Counted from the stretch's first letter, positions 1-12,689 are shown. The stretch: 64,000 nucleotides of DNA from Thuidium tamariscinum (GCA_947034885.2 OX344750.2:35884821-35948820); one strand, 5' to 3'. The notes: generated by a model not told the origin, from the sequence alone. Program-made: numbers and translations.

Positions 1-245
1 TTTTTGAGCCTCTTACTATATTTCTAAGATAAGTGATTGAGTAGAACCGAGGAATTCTGATGTTGGGAAGATTGTAAGAATGTCAGTGTGAAGAAAAAAT
101 GCAGATTTCCGCAAATTAAGGTATTCTGCAAAAGCAATTTATTTATTTTCTTGGGTCTGTGCTTGTCATGGAGTGATGGTTGGCTTCTTAATATGGACGA
201 GGTTTTAGAAAATTAGAAGAAGTTGGCCTTTTCTCCTATAGGATT
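1..245. other. AT-rich sequence, no gene seen
   Basis: No recognisable gene or repeat terminus in either strand. It abuts the SINE-like sequence that starts near 250. Confidence 0.5.
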
Positions 246-249
246 TTTA

Positions 250-525
250 AAAATATATATATACGACCTTCAAAGGTCGCAGTCAAATTGACACAACACA
301 ACAACCAAGGCAACCCAGTTGATTAGCCAAGGAATTACACGCCTTGGGTATCCCCGTCAAGAACCAATGGAAGAACACCAACCTTCTCCTTGTGCGCTAG
401 CACGAAGAGCCCCCATGCGAGCAATGTCAGCATGGGGAGTTGAACCAAGGACCTCAAGGATCCCAACGGAAGTCCCTACCACTTGTTCTATCACCCGGAG
501 TAGTTTAAGGTCATTGCAGACCCTC
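250..525 (-). mobile_element. tRNA-derived SINE-like retroposon
   Basis: Read on the minus strand, this contains an RNA polymerase III promoter pair: an A-box-like stretch (AAGTGGTAGGGACT, around 470-490) followed about 30 bases on by a B box close to consensus (GGTTCAACTCC, around 436-446). The 3' side ends in a TA/T-rich tail near 245-265. This is the architecture of plant tRNA-derived SINEs. A 74-codon open frame on the plus strand (319-543) runs through it and looks non-coding. The outer ends are approximate. Confidence 0.6.
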
Positions 526-545
526 TCCTATAGGAATTCATAAAT

Positions 546-1640
546 TGTAAAAATGGTTCCCAATCCCAATTCTATTTGAATTAACTTGAGTCAATATATG
601 TTGGAGGAGTTCAAATTTTCTCCATGGGAATGAATAAGCGTACCCACACAATTTCAGGCAATCGTTGTTACACCTAAACTAAGAATTTTTCGATTCAGTA
701 TACTTCATCCCTCCATAAGTGAGGAATAGCTTTGGAGCAACATTTGTCTAGTTGGGAGGATAAAATGTTGAGTGTTTTATGGGGTTCAATGTAAATTAAT
801 GTAAAGAAAAAATTGTTGCATTCAACAAATGGAAATTGTTGGGAATTTGTGGGCCATGACTAAGGGCTTCTACCATGTGAAACCCATGGGCAAAGTTTTC
901 TAGGGGAGCTACAAGGTAAGTGAGAAATTGTAGTGACATGTGGACCTGGTAGGTGGAGATAAATTGAGTTCAAATTCTACACATAGTTGTTTCCTTCAAG
1001 TTGACTAATCTCCACCAATAGGCTTGTCCACCAATTTCAATGAACTTTGAAATCCTCCTCTTGCTCATCAAGATTAATTGGCAAGACAATTAGTAGCATC
1101 TTTTTTTCCTAGTATTTTTTTTTGCCCACTACTCTTATATGGTAGAAGGCCCTAATGAGTGCTTGGGATATATACATGTGCTTATAAAGCTACCATCTAG
1201 TTCATTATAAGAGCATTCCTAGAAAGCTCAACAAATGGTACAAACTAAGCTAATCATTGAGCTAAGCCAATATTATTGCCCCATACCAAATACAACAAGG
1301 CTGAAAAAATGGTTAATTGAGGTACATTTGATGAAGAAACAATCAATTGGAGTGTTTTATCTTAAGTGCAATATTAGGTTTGTTTGTCCTTATTTCCATT
1401 TTTGAGGTACTTTTCGAAAGTTGAATGCCTTTGGTATGTCTACATTTATAATTCATGTAGATCCAATCTCGTATATTTCCAACCCAGGTTGCCATAGAGT
1501 ACATGTAAGAGATAGAAGCCAAGCTCATTCCACCTACACACTAAATGGGGGGTTTGCACCCCTTTTTCTGACCTCAACTGTGGGTGTGCTTTTAATACAT
1601 TAAATTATTTAACATAGTTAAGTCTAAATTGAGGACAACC
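546..1640. other. AT-rich intergenic DNA, no feature recognised
   Basis: Low-GC sequence with only short, unconvincing open frames (for example 60-61 codons around 1,343-1,603). No transposon termini, RNA gene or coding exon could be supported. Confidence 0.5.
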
Positions 1641-1647
1641 ATACTTT

Positions 1648-2345
1648 TATAATTTTTGACCTACAAATTAGTGTAGGCTATACAAATATAGAAAGAGAAA
1701 AAAACCTTTGATTGACATCAAAGAATCAAAACCAAAAATGGACATGAATCCAAATAGTACATGACTTTCATCTAATTACTTCTCAAATCACTATCTATGG
1801 TGATGTAATAGGAAACAATCCCAGAAACAATACATATTACAATGAGCTCAAAAAAAAATTGAATTTATTTCATTACACCAAACCCCCAAAACCTTGATCA
1901 GTCCAAAAAAATGATTTAAATAAAATCCCTCCATCCAACCATATTTGTAATTTTCAGGTGGAATTGAGTTTGACATTTGATATTCAAACCCATATTCAAA
2001 TCCATATCTGTATTGTATTTATATTCCAAGTTGTTTTTGAAATTAACAACATTAGAAGGGGGGGCCATGTTTTTCTAACAAAAATTAAGGGTTTTGAGTT
2101 TTTGAAGAAGGGGAGGAAATGGTAAGATAGGATGTGTCATTGTAATATGCATTGTTTCCTATTACATCACTACAATGATTTGAGAAGTTGGAGTAGCAAT
2201 TGACAACCAAGTGATTAGATGAAACTTATTTACTATTTGGATTGAGGCACATTTTTGGTTTTGATTCTCTAATGTAAATTGAAGGTATTTTTTTCTTTCT
2301 ATATTTGTATAGCCTAAATTAATTTGTAGGTCAAAAATACAAATA
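1648..2345. repeat. Degenerate AT-rich inverted repeat
   Basis: The segment about 1,648-1,825 is found again, reverse-complemented with mismatches and small indels, at about 2,150-2,345. Shared words include TATTTGTATAGCCTA, TTTTTGGTTTTGATTCT and TACTATTTGGATT. A second shared block (GAATTTATTTCATTAC, 1,860-1,876) recurs inverted at about 2,508-2,525. This is an old foldback-type repeat or a pair of head-to-head element remnants. No coding content. Confidence 0.65.
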
Positions 2346-2717
2346 CAATATGGATACACATTTGGATGCAAACCTGGACTTTGGGATATATCTCATATTC
2401 ATCAAATGCTACACTTAGTCCTACATGAAAATTACAAATAGGGTTTTATAGAGGAATTAATTTAATTCAAATCATTTTTTTGAACTCACCAATAGTTGGG
2501 GAGTTGGAGTAATGAAATAAATTCAATTTTTTTTAGCTCATTGTCACAATTTATTACATTGGACAATGAGCTCAAAAGAGGCAATAATTATTTACCATCA
2601 ATACATATTATAGTGAACCAAAATTCTAAAATTTATTGTTGATCTATAAATATTCATCAACAATTAATCTCAATTTCAATTCTTAGCAAATCAAACATCA
2701 TTCCAAGTTTGCATATA

Positions 2718-2995
2718 AGGTAGGTACACCAAAAATGGCACCTGAACTTAAAGCGCCATCTACAATGTGCATACATTTCCAAAATCAATCATGTACCCAA
2801 ATTGTAGATGGCCATTTCAGAAATAGACTTTGACTATTGATAACTTTTGCATATGGTATCCAAATCCTATATTCTTTGGTGCGTTGGAACATGTTTTCAC
2901 TCACCAACAAAAATATATAAAAATCTAAATAACATGATGATAGGAACTAGGCATAGTAAAAATAAGTGGTCATTTTAGGGGTACCTACATTAGTG
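2718..2995. mobile_element. Stowaway-like MITE (TA target)
   Basis: It begins AGGTAGGTACACC after a TA and ends near GGTACCTAC. The interior resembles, in opposite orientation, the well-bounded 273 bp element at 44,529-44,801: both carry the block 'gcgccatctacaatgtg' or its equivalent and the 'ttctttggtgc' block. The right terminus is degenerate, so the end is approximate. A further copy of the terminal motif (GTAGGTACACCCAAA) lies at about 3,178-3,192 and may be a second, solo end. Confidence 0.6.
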
Positions 2996-3199
2996 GAAGT
3001 ACTGAGAACCATCCAAATAAGGAATTCAACATAGTTGAAGGCAAATTTTTTTTTAATAATAATTTTCTAGTATTATCAAGTAAAAATCATGAATATTAAA
3101 AAAAAAAATTTAGATGTCATATGTAATTTCTATGATTTTCCAAAATGTTGGCTCCTTAGACCACTAAAACTATCATGTAGGTACACCCAAATAGAAACC

Positions 3200-5940
3200 T
3201 TGCTAAAATCAACAATGTGCCAATCTGATTTTGGTATGTATCCGTATATTACATTAGAAAATTATAGTCAAACATTTGGCAAACACATTCACTTTAGTCT
3301 ATGGACGCAATTAGGTGAGTCTAGGGTCCAATGCAAGGTAAAAGTGCAATATTGTGTGATTCTCCCTTAATTCAAAATTCTCTCTGCCTATGTAAGCTTA
3401 GCTAATTGCATTGTGCAAATATTTGATTTCACAAGTTTTTGGATACCTCAAGTTACCTTAGTGTTTACCTCCCACCTATTCTATGTTTGGGCTTTTAATC
3501 CGTAAAGGAGAAAGGGGCCCCAAAATAAGGGAGAGTAGGCCAAAAATATTTGAAACATTTGAGTTTTTATTATTAAGCTTTCTTTTCTCATAGATTACAT
3601 TTTTGTCTATATGAAATTATTTTATTCATGTCATTTGAATAAGTAATGTGAAAATTAAACAACAATCTTGTTTTAGAGGTAATTTAAACATCTATTTGAA
3701 AATTAAACTTGGAGGTTTCATTTTTTAATGTGATTTTTACAATTTTTCAAAAATAATAGTTTGACATCATTTATTTTTCTTGCTAGAACAATCTCACCAT
3801 TGACATTAGTGTATTTTAATTATGATTAAGAGATATTAATAATTTAGGATTTCCTTTTGTATTGTATCTACTCCTACTTTACAATTTTCTTAAGATTTGA
3901 ATTGTTTTTTATTCTTTTTTTGTCTTCAATCATAAATTCAATTTCCTACAATAAAGATTTAAAGCTCAAAACTTTGTAGTGTATAAAATTTAAATTAAGA
4001 AGGTCCAAAGTCAAGTAATCCAGTCCTACAATGTACTACAAAACTTGTTTTTTTCACTTTAGGCAAAGATATCTTGCAATTTGTGAGGTCAAAATTTTTG
4101 AAATCTAACTTCTAAAGAATCAAGATACATTTTACTTTAAAAATGTGAGAAACTACCACTTTTTAAGGCAATGAGAAAAAAAATTCAAAAACTTTGACCA
4201 AACAAATTGAAAAATTAGGACATATGAAGTTAAAAGATTAAGTTTTTTTTTACCTTGCCCAATATAGCCAAGTAGCCTTTAACTCATCCTAGAGCAAGAT
4301 TTTTGCACTACACATGGTTATTTTTCTTTACATTTGTTTCTTGTATCATGTAAGTTACATACTTGTCAAATTTCAAAAGTAAAGGAAGATTTTTGCAAAA
4401 GCTACCCAAAGCTAGTCAAACAAACCCCAAAGTTCAAATCAACATAACTTTTGTTTTGGACAATTAATTCAAAGAAAGTTAGATTTTCATCAAGAGGATA
4501 AATGTTTATACATTTGAGTTATTTGTAAAGTCCCCCCACTTTGGGCATGACTTTTTTTGAAGTTGAGAAGGCAACTATAGTTGAAGCATCAAACTTTTTT
4601 AGGCACCATTTTGATGGAAAAATAAGTTTCATACCCACTTTTATTTTGACTTTTTAACTCAATCGGTTTTTTCACAAAACTCATGGGTTTAAACCCCGGT
4701 TTAGGTTACTTTACAAATAACTCAATTGTGTCCAAATTTCATGAACATCCATACCAAAATGACTTCATAAAAGCCTACCCAAGATTTCTTACATACATTG
4801 AATGGACACTTGGTTCTTCAATGGTTAATTGTCACATTTTCTTATTTGTTATGATTTTCAAAATTTTCAACTCTTTGCAATAGAAATGACAGTTTGAAGT
4901 GTTTTTTGGCAAAACAAATCACCTTGTTCTATTAAAGGTTAATAAGTTATTGGTGGAGTGCTCCATTTCCACCCAACTTCTCAAGTAGATGGCCCCTATT
5001 TTGCCAACCAGAGCACCACTACATTTTGCAAGATGGGCTCCAAAGCTATGATTGATGGTCTAGTTATAGATCCATTCCTATCCTATAATCATTTTCTATC
5101 CCCCAAATAAGATTTTCTTCCATCTATTATATTTATAGGGCAGGGTTGACCAAAAATAATTCAAAAAATAAATGCCGAAATATTTGGGAAATAATTTTTT
5201 TTAAATAAAGAAAACTACATGGTATACAAGAATATTGGAATTTTTTTATTTTTAGCATTTGCCAAACCTTATTCTTAGAAATAATTATTTGGCAAAGAAG
5301 TGTTGATCTTGCCCTTCACTTACGATTTATCCATTATCTTTTAATCTTTTCATGAATGGACTCAAATTTGACTTCAAATAAATTATTTCCTTTTCAATAA
5401 TTCATCCTACAAAGTTCCATATAGATCATGAAAAATAATATGTAAACATTCTTAACGCTATGCAGATTTTTGCAATGTTGGGGAGTTTGACACTATTTCA
5501 TTCAATAATGTGTAAAAATTCAAGAAAATTTAACCATGAATTTCCAAAAAGAATTCTCATTCTTTAGAAGTGTCATTTATAGAATATCTTGTCAAGGTAC
5601 TTTCTTCTTAAGTTGTAAATATTATTCATATTTCTATAAATTTTAAAATTTACATTTTTTATAATACTCTTGAACAAACAGTCAAAACTCTACCAAAAAC
5701 CTAGAAAAAACAAGTTGGTCTTTTTTGCAACTATATGTTGATATCAATTGTCTAAGCTATCAAAATGGCACATTTGTCAAATTTATTTGGGCAATCAGCA
5801 TAGATTGCTTGAACAATATAGATTTCTAGGAAATTTTGAGTTCTAATTATATATTGTATGAAAATGTTGGGTTTTGCAAAATTTATAAAATTTTAACGAA
5901 GATTTTTAAATTAGTCCCAAAGTAACCTTTATTTTTTAAT
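3200..5940. other. AT-rich gene-free region
   Basis: About 2.7 kb of low-complexity AT-rich DNA with homopolymer A/T runs. The longest open frames are under 100 codons and have no recognisable composition or motif. No terminal repeats were resolved. Confidence 0.5.
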
Positions 5941-5959
5941 CCCTTGTACATGCGCAAGA

Positions 5960-6140
5960 TGTACAAGAGATGGTTAGGGGATGATGATTCAACTTTAATG
6001 TTGAATTTATAAGGTCTTGGGTTCAAATCCCATCAGCTTCACTAATTGTGACATTGCAATTTGTCTTCATACTAATGTAGTAGTTGGTCTCTATTGACAT
6101 GGCAATTGGTTTTCAATGTCTCGATTTTTTTTCTCTTAAT
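5960..6140 (+). mobile_element. tRNA-derived SINE-like sequence
   Basis: A tRNA-like head lies on the plus strand: an A-box-like segment (GATGGTTAGGGGATG) and, about 45 bases downstream, a B box (GGTTCAAATCCC, around 6,017-6,028). A non-tRNA body and T-rich tail (around 6,120-6,140) follow. No acceptor stem could be closed, so it is not called as a functional tRNA. Confidence 0.5.
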
Positions 6141-6408
6141 TGATGTGAGACATTTGTAAAACCATTCATCTTATATGGCAAGATCAATAGAACTACACTA
6201 TCATATTATTGCTCTACATTTATTCCAAGAAGGCTTATTATTGAATACCTTCTACAAAATTGGGTGGTTTGAAAATCATTTGATACATTTGGTATATATT
6301 CTTGGGGAGCCAACTACACCATTGAAATTTTGGCACGTTTTTAGTTGTGACACACCTCCCTTTGACCTTAAATGCTCTTCTTCTTTGTATTGCTAGAAAT
6401 CTCCACCA

Positions 6409-7132
6409 GGGTCGTTGCAAGAAACACTTACCGGTTTTGACTCAAAATGGCTCAAAATCAATGAGTCCTATGAGTCCTATGATTCTTTGAAATAATTTTT
6501 TTTTAAATTGGAAAAAATATGGATAATTTGAAGAGCAATGTGAATATTATGTCTCTTGACATTCAGACCTAAGAATTTTTTTCTCTAATTGTTATAGACA
6601 ATGGAAAATACAATGAAAATAGCTCTTTTTTCACTAATTTGGTAAAAATAGTGAAAAATTTCAAAAAATGAAAATAAAATATCCTTTTTTTCTTAAAATA
6701 AAGGTCTTTCTTTTCCAACAAATTTCATCTTTGGAAAAAATTAATTCTATTCTCTACACTTGCGCAAAGTCAGCCACTTTGACGACATGTGGAGGTTGAA
6801 AAATATAGTATTTTCAGAAAATATCTTTGTGGTCTTGTGTAACATTAGGTGAGGTACTTGCATGCCAATTTTCAGCTCAAAATTTTCATTTTTGGGTCAA
6901 AAATAGGACTAAAAACCCCCAAAATGACCAAGGTAGACAGCCAATCGGGGGCAGCTTAAAAATAGTAAAATAATTTTTTTTAAATTGAAAAAATTACACA
7001 ACATATAAAACTTTTGTGTTCACCTTCATTCCAAATTTCAAGTTGATAGGGCAAACGATGCAAAAGTTATGAGCAAAAAACTACATGTTGGAGGTCAAGG
7101 GGACAAAAAATAAGACAAGTGTTTCTTGCAAT
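6409..7132. mobile_element. Terminal-inverted-repeat element, GGGTGATTGCAAGAAACACTT family
   Basis: The left end reads GGGTCGTTGCAAGAAACACTT and the right end is its near-perfect reverse complement, finishing ...TTCTTGCAATCACCC. The interior is AT-rich with no transposase. The right 250 bp (6,880-7,131) recurs at 8,540-8,778 and continues at 15,398-15,434, where the copy was split by the hAT-type insertion. Another left end of the family appears at about 39,912. Superfamily is not clear; flanking ACCA repeats are weak evidence for a short target duplication. Confidence 0.6.
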
Positions 7133-7398
7133 CACCCACCAATAAGATTAATAAATTGATTTCTATCTTGTTTTTGTGAATGAATGGTAATTATGGTTTT
7201 GATCCTAACAAGTATACCTAAACCTTAAAATAATTTTAATCTATTGATCATTGTTTTAGCCATTATATACTACATGCACTTGTAGATTTGGGTGTTGAAA
7301 AGGTGTATACAATGGTTTCTATAGGGTCAACTTGAACATACTTTTGCCAACTTCAAAGCATCTAATCTATCTATAAGCAAGAAATTAGAATATTTTAA

Positions 7399-8187
7399 CC
7401 TCTACCTGCCCAGTCGACCATATATGGTCGATCTGAAATTTCAGGCCCAATTCTGAGCGGGTAGTTAAATTGCTTTGACCGTTTTAAGAAATTTTTTGGG
7501 CAGTTTTAAGGGTTAACTATTGAAAACTTTCATTTTTCACTTAAAGAAATACATATTTGATTATTGAGAGGTCTTCAAAGGCATACATGTACCAAAAGTG
7601 AAGAGTAAAGCTTACCAATTTTTCTTCATTTCCTAGCGTTTAGCAATTTCACTTGATTTGAGATCTAAGAAATTGTACATATCCATTTGCTTCAAGAATG
7701 GTTCCAATGGAAAGTATAAAGTGTTTTCATGATATTCACCATTGAAAATTTTAACATACAACTATTGATTTGGAGCTATTTGCAATTTCTACTTATAAAA
7801 AATAATTGCAAGGTGGATTGTGTAATGAGTTTAATAGCTTTTCATGTGAAATCAAGTTTTTTAGAAGTTCATTTTAGTGTCCTAACACTCTATGTAGTTG
7901 TTTATGTTACTCCCAATCCTCAAAAAAATTTATATGTAAATTTGAGAAACATTGTGGATAAAGGCAATATACTAAATATAGAAAATGTACTCTTCTCTCT
8001 TTATAATCTCACAACTCCTATACAATTTTGCACTCTAAATTTGAGTACTTACTAAAAAACAAATTCTTTATGCATTTGTACGGTTAGATTTTGAAAAAAA
8101 ATCAACTTGCTTCATTAGAGATGACTACAAGCCAATGCACTTTTTCCATGGTTAAAACACACTTGAAAAGGCTTGGGCATTTAGGGG
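7399..8187. mobile_element. piggyBac-like TTAA element, copy 1
   Basis: It is bounded by TTAA at 7,395-7,398 and 8,188-8,191. The ends are inverted relatives: left CCTCTACCTGCCCA, right complement CCCCTAAATGCCCA. An 18 bp perfect palindrome lies near the left end (7,414-7,431). No transposase frame is present. The family recurs at 9,967, 11,566, 18,183, 38,113, 42,728 and 45,177. Confidence 0.6.
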
Positions 8188-8539
8188 TTAAACACTTTAG
8201 GCCTTTATAAACAAAACATTATGTTTATTAACACTTTACAAATTATAATTTAAAACTCTTTTTAGGGATTCTGATAGATAAAACTTAACAATAAGATGTA
8301 ATAGTGAAAAAAAAGAGTTTTGAATTTCAAATTATAACTTGGGGGTTTCTATAGAGTATGCTTATATAGTAAAATTTTATAGGACAAGTAGGCACGATTA
8401 TAATATGGATTCCAAAAAAGATTATTTGACTAAAATACTATCATTTTTTGACTCATGTGGACAATAGATATTTCACTATTTTTATAAAAACTCGTTGTCA
8501 ATCCTTGAAATGTTAGTAGACCTCCAACTTGTCCAATTT

Positions 8540-8778
8540 GTGGCTTCAAATTCAGATTTTTGAGTCAAAAATAGGACTGAAAACCTCCAAAATGGCCAAG
8601 GTAGACAACCAATCAGGGGCAATTTAAAAATAGTAAAATAATTTTAAGAAAATTGAAAAAATTACACAACATATAAAACTTTTGTGTGCACCATCATTCC
8701 AAACTTCAAATTGATAGGGAAGAATATGCAAAAGTTAAGAGCAAAAAACTACCCGTTGGAGGTCAAGGGGACAAGAAA
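8540..8778. repeat. Interrupted copy of the TTGCAAGAAACACTT element, right part
   Basis: It closely matches 6,880-7,110. It stops at ACAAGAAA (8,771-8,778), which recurs at 15,398-15,405, where the missing right end of this repeat resumes and finishes with the family terminus at about 15,434. Confidence 0.75.
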
Positions 8779-8799
8779 CAGGGTTGTGCGGACTCTACG

Positions 8800-9150
8800 A
8801 ATTTTGTAAAATTACGTCCAAAATCTGGACGTCCGGACATAGCGGGCGCAACGGACGTTGGGTAAAAACAGCGGACTGCCTAATTACCATGGCGGACAAC
8901 GAGTTTACTGGCAAGCGGGGAAGCGAGACGGCCGGGGGGCGGATGGATTTGCGCGGACGGCGGGCAGACGGTGGGTATTTTGGCAGATGGCGGGAGGACG
9001 GCAGATTTTTGGCAGACGCAGTGCGGACGGGGCATGTGTAGACGGACGACACGGCAAACGGGAGGACCGACAGGCGGACGGGACGGTGGACAGGTGGTCT
9101 GTTGGCGGACGGAACGGCAGAGTGGGCGGACGGCGGACGGCAAACAACGG
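8800..9150. repeat. CGGAC-rich island, left subterminal
   Basis: This is a GC-rich tract in AT-rich surroundings, built from irregularly spaced CGGAC/GGACGG words with the G-rich strand on plus. hAT elements usually carry short subterminal motifs bound by transposase, so transposase binding is a reasonable inference. Long open frames here in several frames reflect scarcity of AT-rich stop codons, not genes. Confidence 0.7.
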
Positions 9151-9229
9151 ACACTTTTTTATTTTTCAGGCCTCAACCTCGGGTCTTAGGGGGGCTCATA
9201 GTGTCCTTGAACATTCACATATTTTTTGT

Positions 9230-9630
9230 AATTCAGGTTCGTATACCTACAATGTCCTAAGCGAATTTCGGAGATATGTTCAATTGTGACTAATGCCCTT
9301 TGAGGCATTAGTCACATTAGTTACAATTTAGTATATTCGCCACAACTTTTGCATGGGCAACTAAAATTTTCTAAATTTTTTTATACATGCTTGGCATGAT
9401 GTGGGACACCTACTCGCAAATTCTCAAAAGCAAAGGACACTTTTAGAATTTTATTCAATTTTTTGATGGATTTGGCTTACAACCCCAAAAGAAATAAAAT
9501 TCGAGGTCAGTTGTCCAACTTCAAATGTCAATATACTCCATTCGGATGCATTGGAAGTATTTGGGGATTTTCAGAAAAAATTGAAATTGAGAAGGATAGG
9601 AATTTGGGAGATATGTTCAATTGTCAGACC
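9230..9630. repeat. Inverted-repeat cassette with hairpin, copy 1
   Basis: This includes the hairpin built on GACTAATGCC...GGCATTAGTC near 9,283-9,325 and the words GCATGGGCAACT, ATACATGCTTGGCATGATG and AGCAAAGGACACTTTTA. The same sequence appears reverse-complemented at about 13,810-14,140 and in part again at 14,155-14,350. Confidence 0.75.
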
Positions 9631-9865
9631 TCTAGCGTCCGCCTCGGGTCGTCTGACGACAGGCCCGTCCGCCTCGGAAATCGTCAACCGGACCTGTCGT
9701 CCGACAGCCCCGCCGTCCATCCGCCCTTCCAATGTCCCCCTTGTCGAGCGCTCAACGTCCGCCCTTCAGCCCTTCTTGTCCGCCCTGACGACCAAGTGGA
9801 CGTCCGACAAAGGCGTCCGCCCTGCCGACCGACTAACCTCTGCCGAAGACCGCTCAGATTTCAAG
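9630..9865. repeat. GTCCG-rich island
   Basis: A second GC-rich tract, here with the pyrimidine-rich form (GTCCGCC, CGTCCG) on the plus strand, opposite in strand bias to the left island. Confidence 0.65.
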
Positions 9866-9867
9866 TC

Positions 9868-9952
9868 CAAACTCAATATTGGATTCTACAAGTGAAAACT
9901 CGACATTGGATTCCACAAGTCCAAATTCAACATTGGGTTCCCCAGAAGTCAT
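9868..9952. repeat. 27 bp tandem repeat, three copies
   Basis: Three imperfect units built on CAACATTGGATTCCACAAGT. They differ by a few substitutions and stop next to the nested TTAA element. Confidence 0.75.
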
Positions 9953-9966
9953 ATTTAAAGCTTTAA

Positions 9967-10918
9967 CCCTTAAAGGACCATCAATATACTTTCACCAAAA
10001 GTGCTCCAAAAGACCAAAACTACCATTTCTAGTGCAAGTACCAAAATTTTCGGAAAAAAACTTTTTTTGACATATTTGACTGTAGGTTATTGTATTATAT
10101 AGTATCAAAAGCATGTGGTAAAAATTTCAAACATTTCCACCGAGTGGATTGCAAGGTATAAGCATTTAAATTAACTAAAATCATTTTTTTGACCCTGTGA
10201 AAAGCAAGGTAGGTGCACTTCACAAGCTCACATTTTAATGAAAAAATGACCTAAATGGTGGTGCTTCTTTGGATTTGTTTTCCTAAACAAGTTGGGCACA
10301 TGCTTGAAAATTTTCAATTCATTTGGAATAGTGCAACTTATAGGAAAAAAATAGTAAGTACATAGTAGTAGAGAATGATTAAACATACTAAATTATTTAC
10401 AGTTGAAATATGGAATTGAAAATTTCCAATCCCAAATTCCCAATGGTCAAAAATTTGAAATGTTGTAATAATGTATCAGCATCCTACAATTTTATTTTTG
10501 TCCAAAAATATTGGAAATTGGGTAAGATAAAGGATTTCAAAGTTTATTTTAGAGTAGGAAATCCAAAATTGCCCGAAAACAAAAAATCCACATCACTTTT
10601 GACTCATTCATCAAAATGGAATGATTCAAAACTTCACGCGTATATAAAACTCTAGAAAATCATTTTGTGGAATTATTGTTTTTGAAAAAAGGGATTTTCT
10701 CTGATTTGCATGAAATGCCCAGTTACGAAAAAAAGTAACATATTAGGCTATAACTTCTGACTTGTATTTTCAAATGTCATGAAAATTTGGTGCATATGAA
10801 AGATCTTCCTAGCCCCACATTCTATTCAAATTTCAGCCTCAAATCTGAAAATCCCCGCTTGTAGGTACCTGTCCAAAATTTCTATACATCCCCAAAAAAC
10901 AGTGCGGGCTTTTAGGGA
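9967..10918. mobile_element. piggyBac-like TTAA element, copy 2
   Basis: Flanked by TTAA at 9,963-9,966 and 10,919-10,922. The left end reads CCCTTAAAGGACC and the right ends GGGCTTTTAGGGA, inverted relatives of the other family members. AT-rich interior without transposase. Nested in the hAT-type element. Confidence 0.55.
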
Positions 10919-11067
10919 TTAAAATGGGAAGCGTTGGAAAAAGCATCCAATGTTCAATGTATGTGTGAAATTGAGTTTCATTCCGCACATTTAAAGAAAG
11001 TAAGTCCTAAACCCTACACCCTATCTGAATAGCATCGACGTCCAGTTCTGTAGAGTGTAGACAAGCC

Positions 11068-11092
11068 CAAACCCTAAACCCTAAACCCAAGC
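11068..11092. repeat. Short telomere-like repeat
   Basis: About two and a half units of CCCTAAA. A related CCTAAACCCTACACCC lies near 11,007. This is the Arabidopsis-type plant telomere motif, here interstitial and very short. Confidence 0.5.
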
Positions 11093-11565
11093 TTCTTCAT
11101 CATTTTTGCATTATGGGTGTCATATAAAATAATAAATAGTGAAAGTAAATTGATGAATGATCCAAGGATTCAACACATTATTAATTAAAAAAATGTATGC
11201 ACCCTACTTTAATAGAGAAAACATATACTCTTTACATATTTCTAAATGCAAACCAATAAGGGATAAAATTATTTGAAGTACACTCCTTCATATTCACATT
11301 CACTTACATTCAAATGAAAGATTCTATAATTTTTCACATTTTCAAATCTTTTTTCAAGTATGATTGCATCATTTTCAAATTTGACTCATCCTCTTATGCA
11401 ATCATGAATGTCATCATCTTCCAACTATAGAATTGTAGAAGATATGGTGATACATTTTTCTAATTTGTTTAGAAATTGAAATATTAGGCCCATACAAGTT
11501 ACAACTTGAGAGTTGAGAATGTCTTGAAATAAAACATGGTTATAAATCTCTCCATTTATTGTTAA

Positions 11566-12211
11566 CCCCTAAAGGACCAAGGCCATTTTTTTGTTACAAA
11601 CCACTTAGAACTGCCATTTTTGCTGCGTTCACTATAAGAAAACAAAAAAAATACTTTTCTTGGGATCTAACCGTAGGATCTTGTACTTTACTTATCGAGG
11701 ATAATGTGGTAAAAATATCAGATGACTTTGACCGCCATTCATGGAATTTTTGGAACTATGGAGTATGGACCTTGAATTAAATTTTTTGAAGGAATTTGAA
11801 GAACTTAGAACTGAGTTGAAAGACTAAGACAAAAATTTCAAGAAAAATAGGCTTGATTTTCATTATTCAAAAAATATTTAAGTACAAGTAAGTTCAAGAT
11901 TGAAAGAAAAACTAAATCATTAATAGCTCTAATATGGGATTGAAACACAATAATCTCAATGGTGAGATTATTCTAGCTATTTTCAACCCCCCATCCCTTA
12001 TTTTCAATATTTTGAGTTCATTGGATCATAACTGTTGTTCTTGCGCATCAATTGTGAAAAAAATTACATTCCATGGAAGTTAATTAACTTTTTTATCTTC
12101 TGAAGAAGTTTGTAAAAATGAGGATCAAATTTGAAATTTCAGCCCGCAGGTACTAGCACAAATCACATGTTTCCCCTGAAGGGCCAAAAGTGAATGATCC
12201 TTTAGGATTTC
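11566..12211. mobile_element. piggyBac-like TTAA element, copy 3 (right end decayed)
   Basis: The left end after TTAA (11,562-11,565) reads CCCCTAAAGGACCAAGGCC, a clear family terminus. The proposed right end, GATCCTTTAGGATTTCAA, is degenerate, so the boundary is uncertain. Sequence shortly before it (AGCCCGCAGGTACTAG) resembles the matching part of the element at 9,967-10,918. Confidence 0.4.
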
Positions 12212-12689
12212 AACTTTCAATTGGAATTCCATTAAATTTGAATATTCCTTTATTATGGAAGGTGTGTTACTGTGTTTGGAACAATTTGAATCAGCTGAAT
12301 TTCAACAATTGATATTGATTATTTCCAATATTTAAAACTAGTATCATTATAATTTCCTAGAATTACAAATTCTTTCAAAAGAAATTAATTTATGTCAAAA
12401 TTGAAAAGGTACTACGGTAATATAAATCATTTCTCTCTATCAAGTCCTAAGGTGAATTTTGGATACATATAATTTGAACATTGAAACCTAAAGTCATAGT
12501 TATTCCATAAAGTGTTCAAATTCCCTGAAATTCCTGCAAATTGCAAAGAGAATCTAGAATTTATTTTTGATTTTCGAGAAGATTCAACATAAACTTAGAT
12601 GGTTTCATGACCTAAACCAGTGTAAATTGCTTATTCAATGAATTTCAAGAATTCAAGTGTCGATGTAGGTCTTTCAGGGTTTCAGGCCC

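Noticed and set aside
319-543. 74-codon frame
   Set aside because: Lies antisense to a SINE-like sequence with A and B boxes.
5960-6040. Possible tRNA gene
   Set aside because: B box present but no acceptor or anticodon stem could be formed; better explained as a SINE head.
8784-9289. Overlapping open frames of 72-143 codons on both strands
   Set aside because: They lie in a CGGAC-rich low-complexity island with few stop codons in any frame; the translations are repetitive Gly/Arg or Pro/Arg-rich and lack domains.
9463-9966. 167-codon plus-strand frame
   Set aside because: Crosses the inverted-repeat cassette, a GTCCG island and the 27 bp tandem repeat; no gene-like composition.
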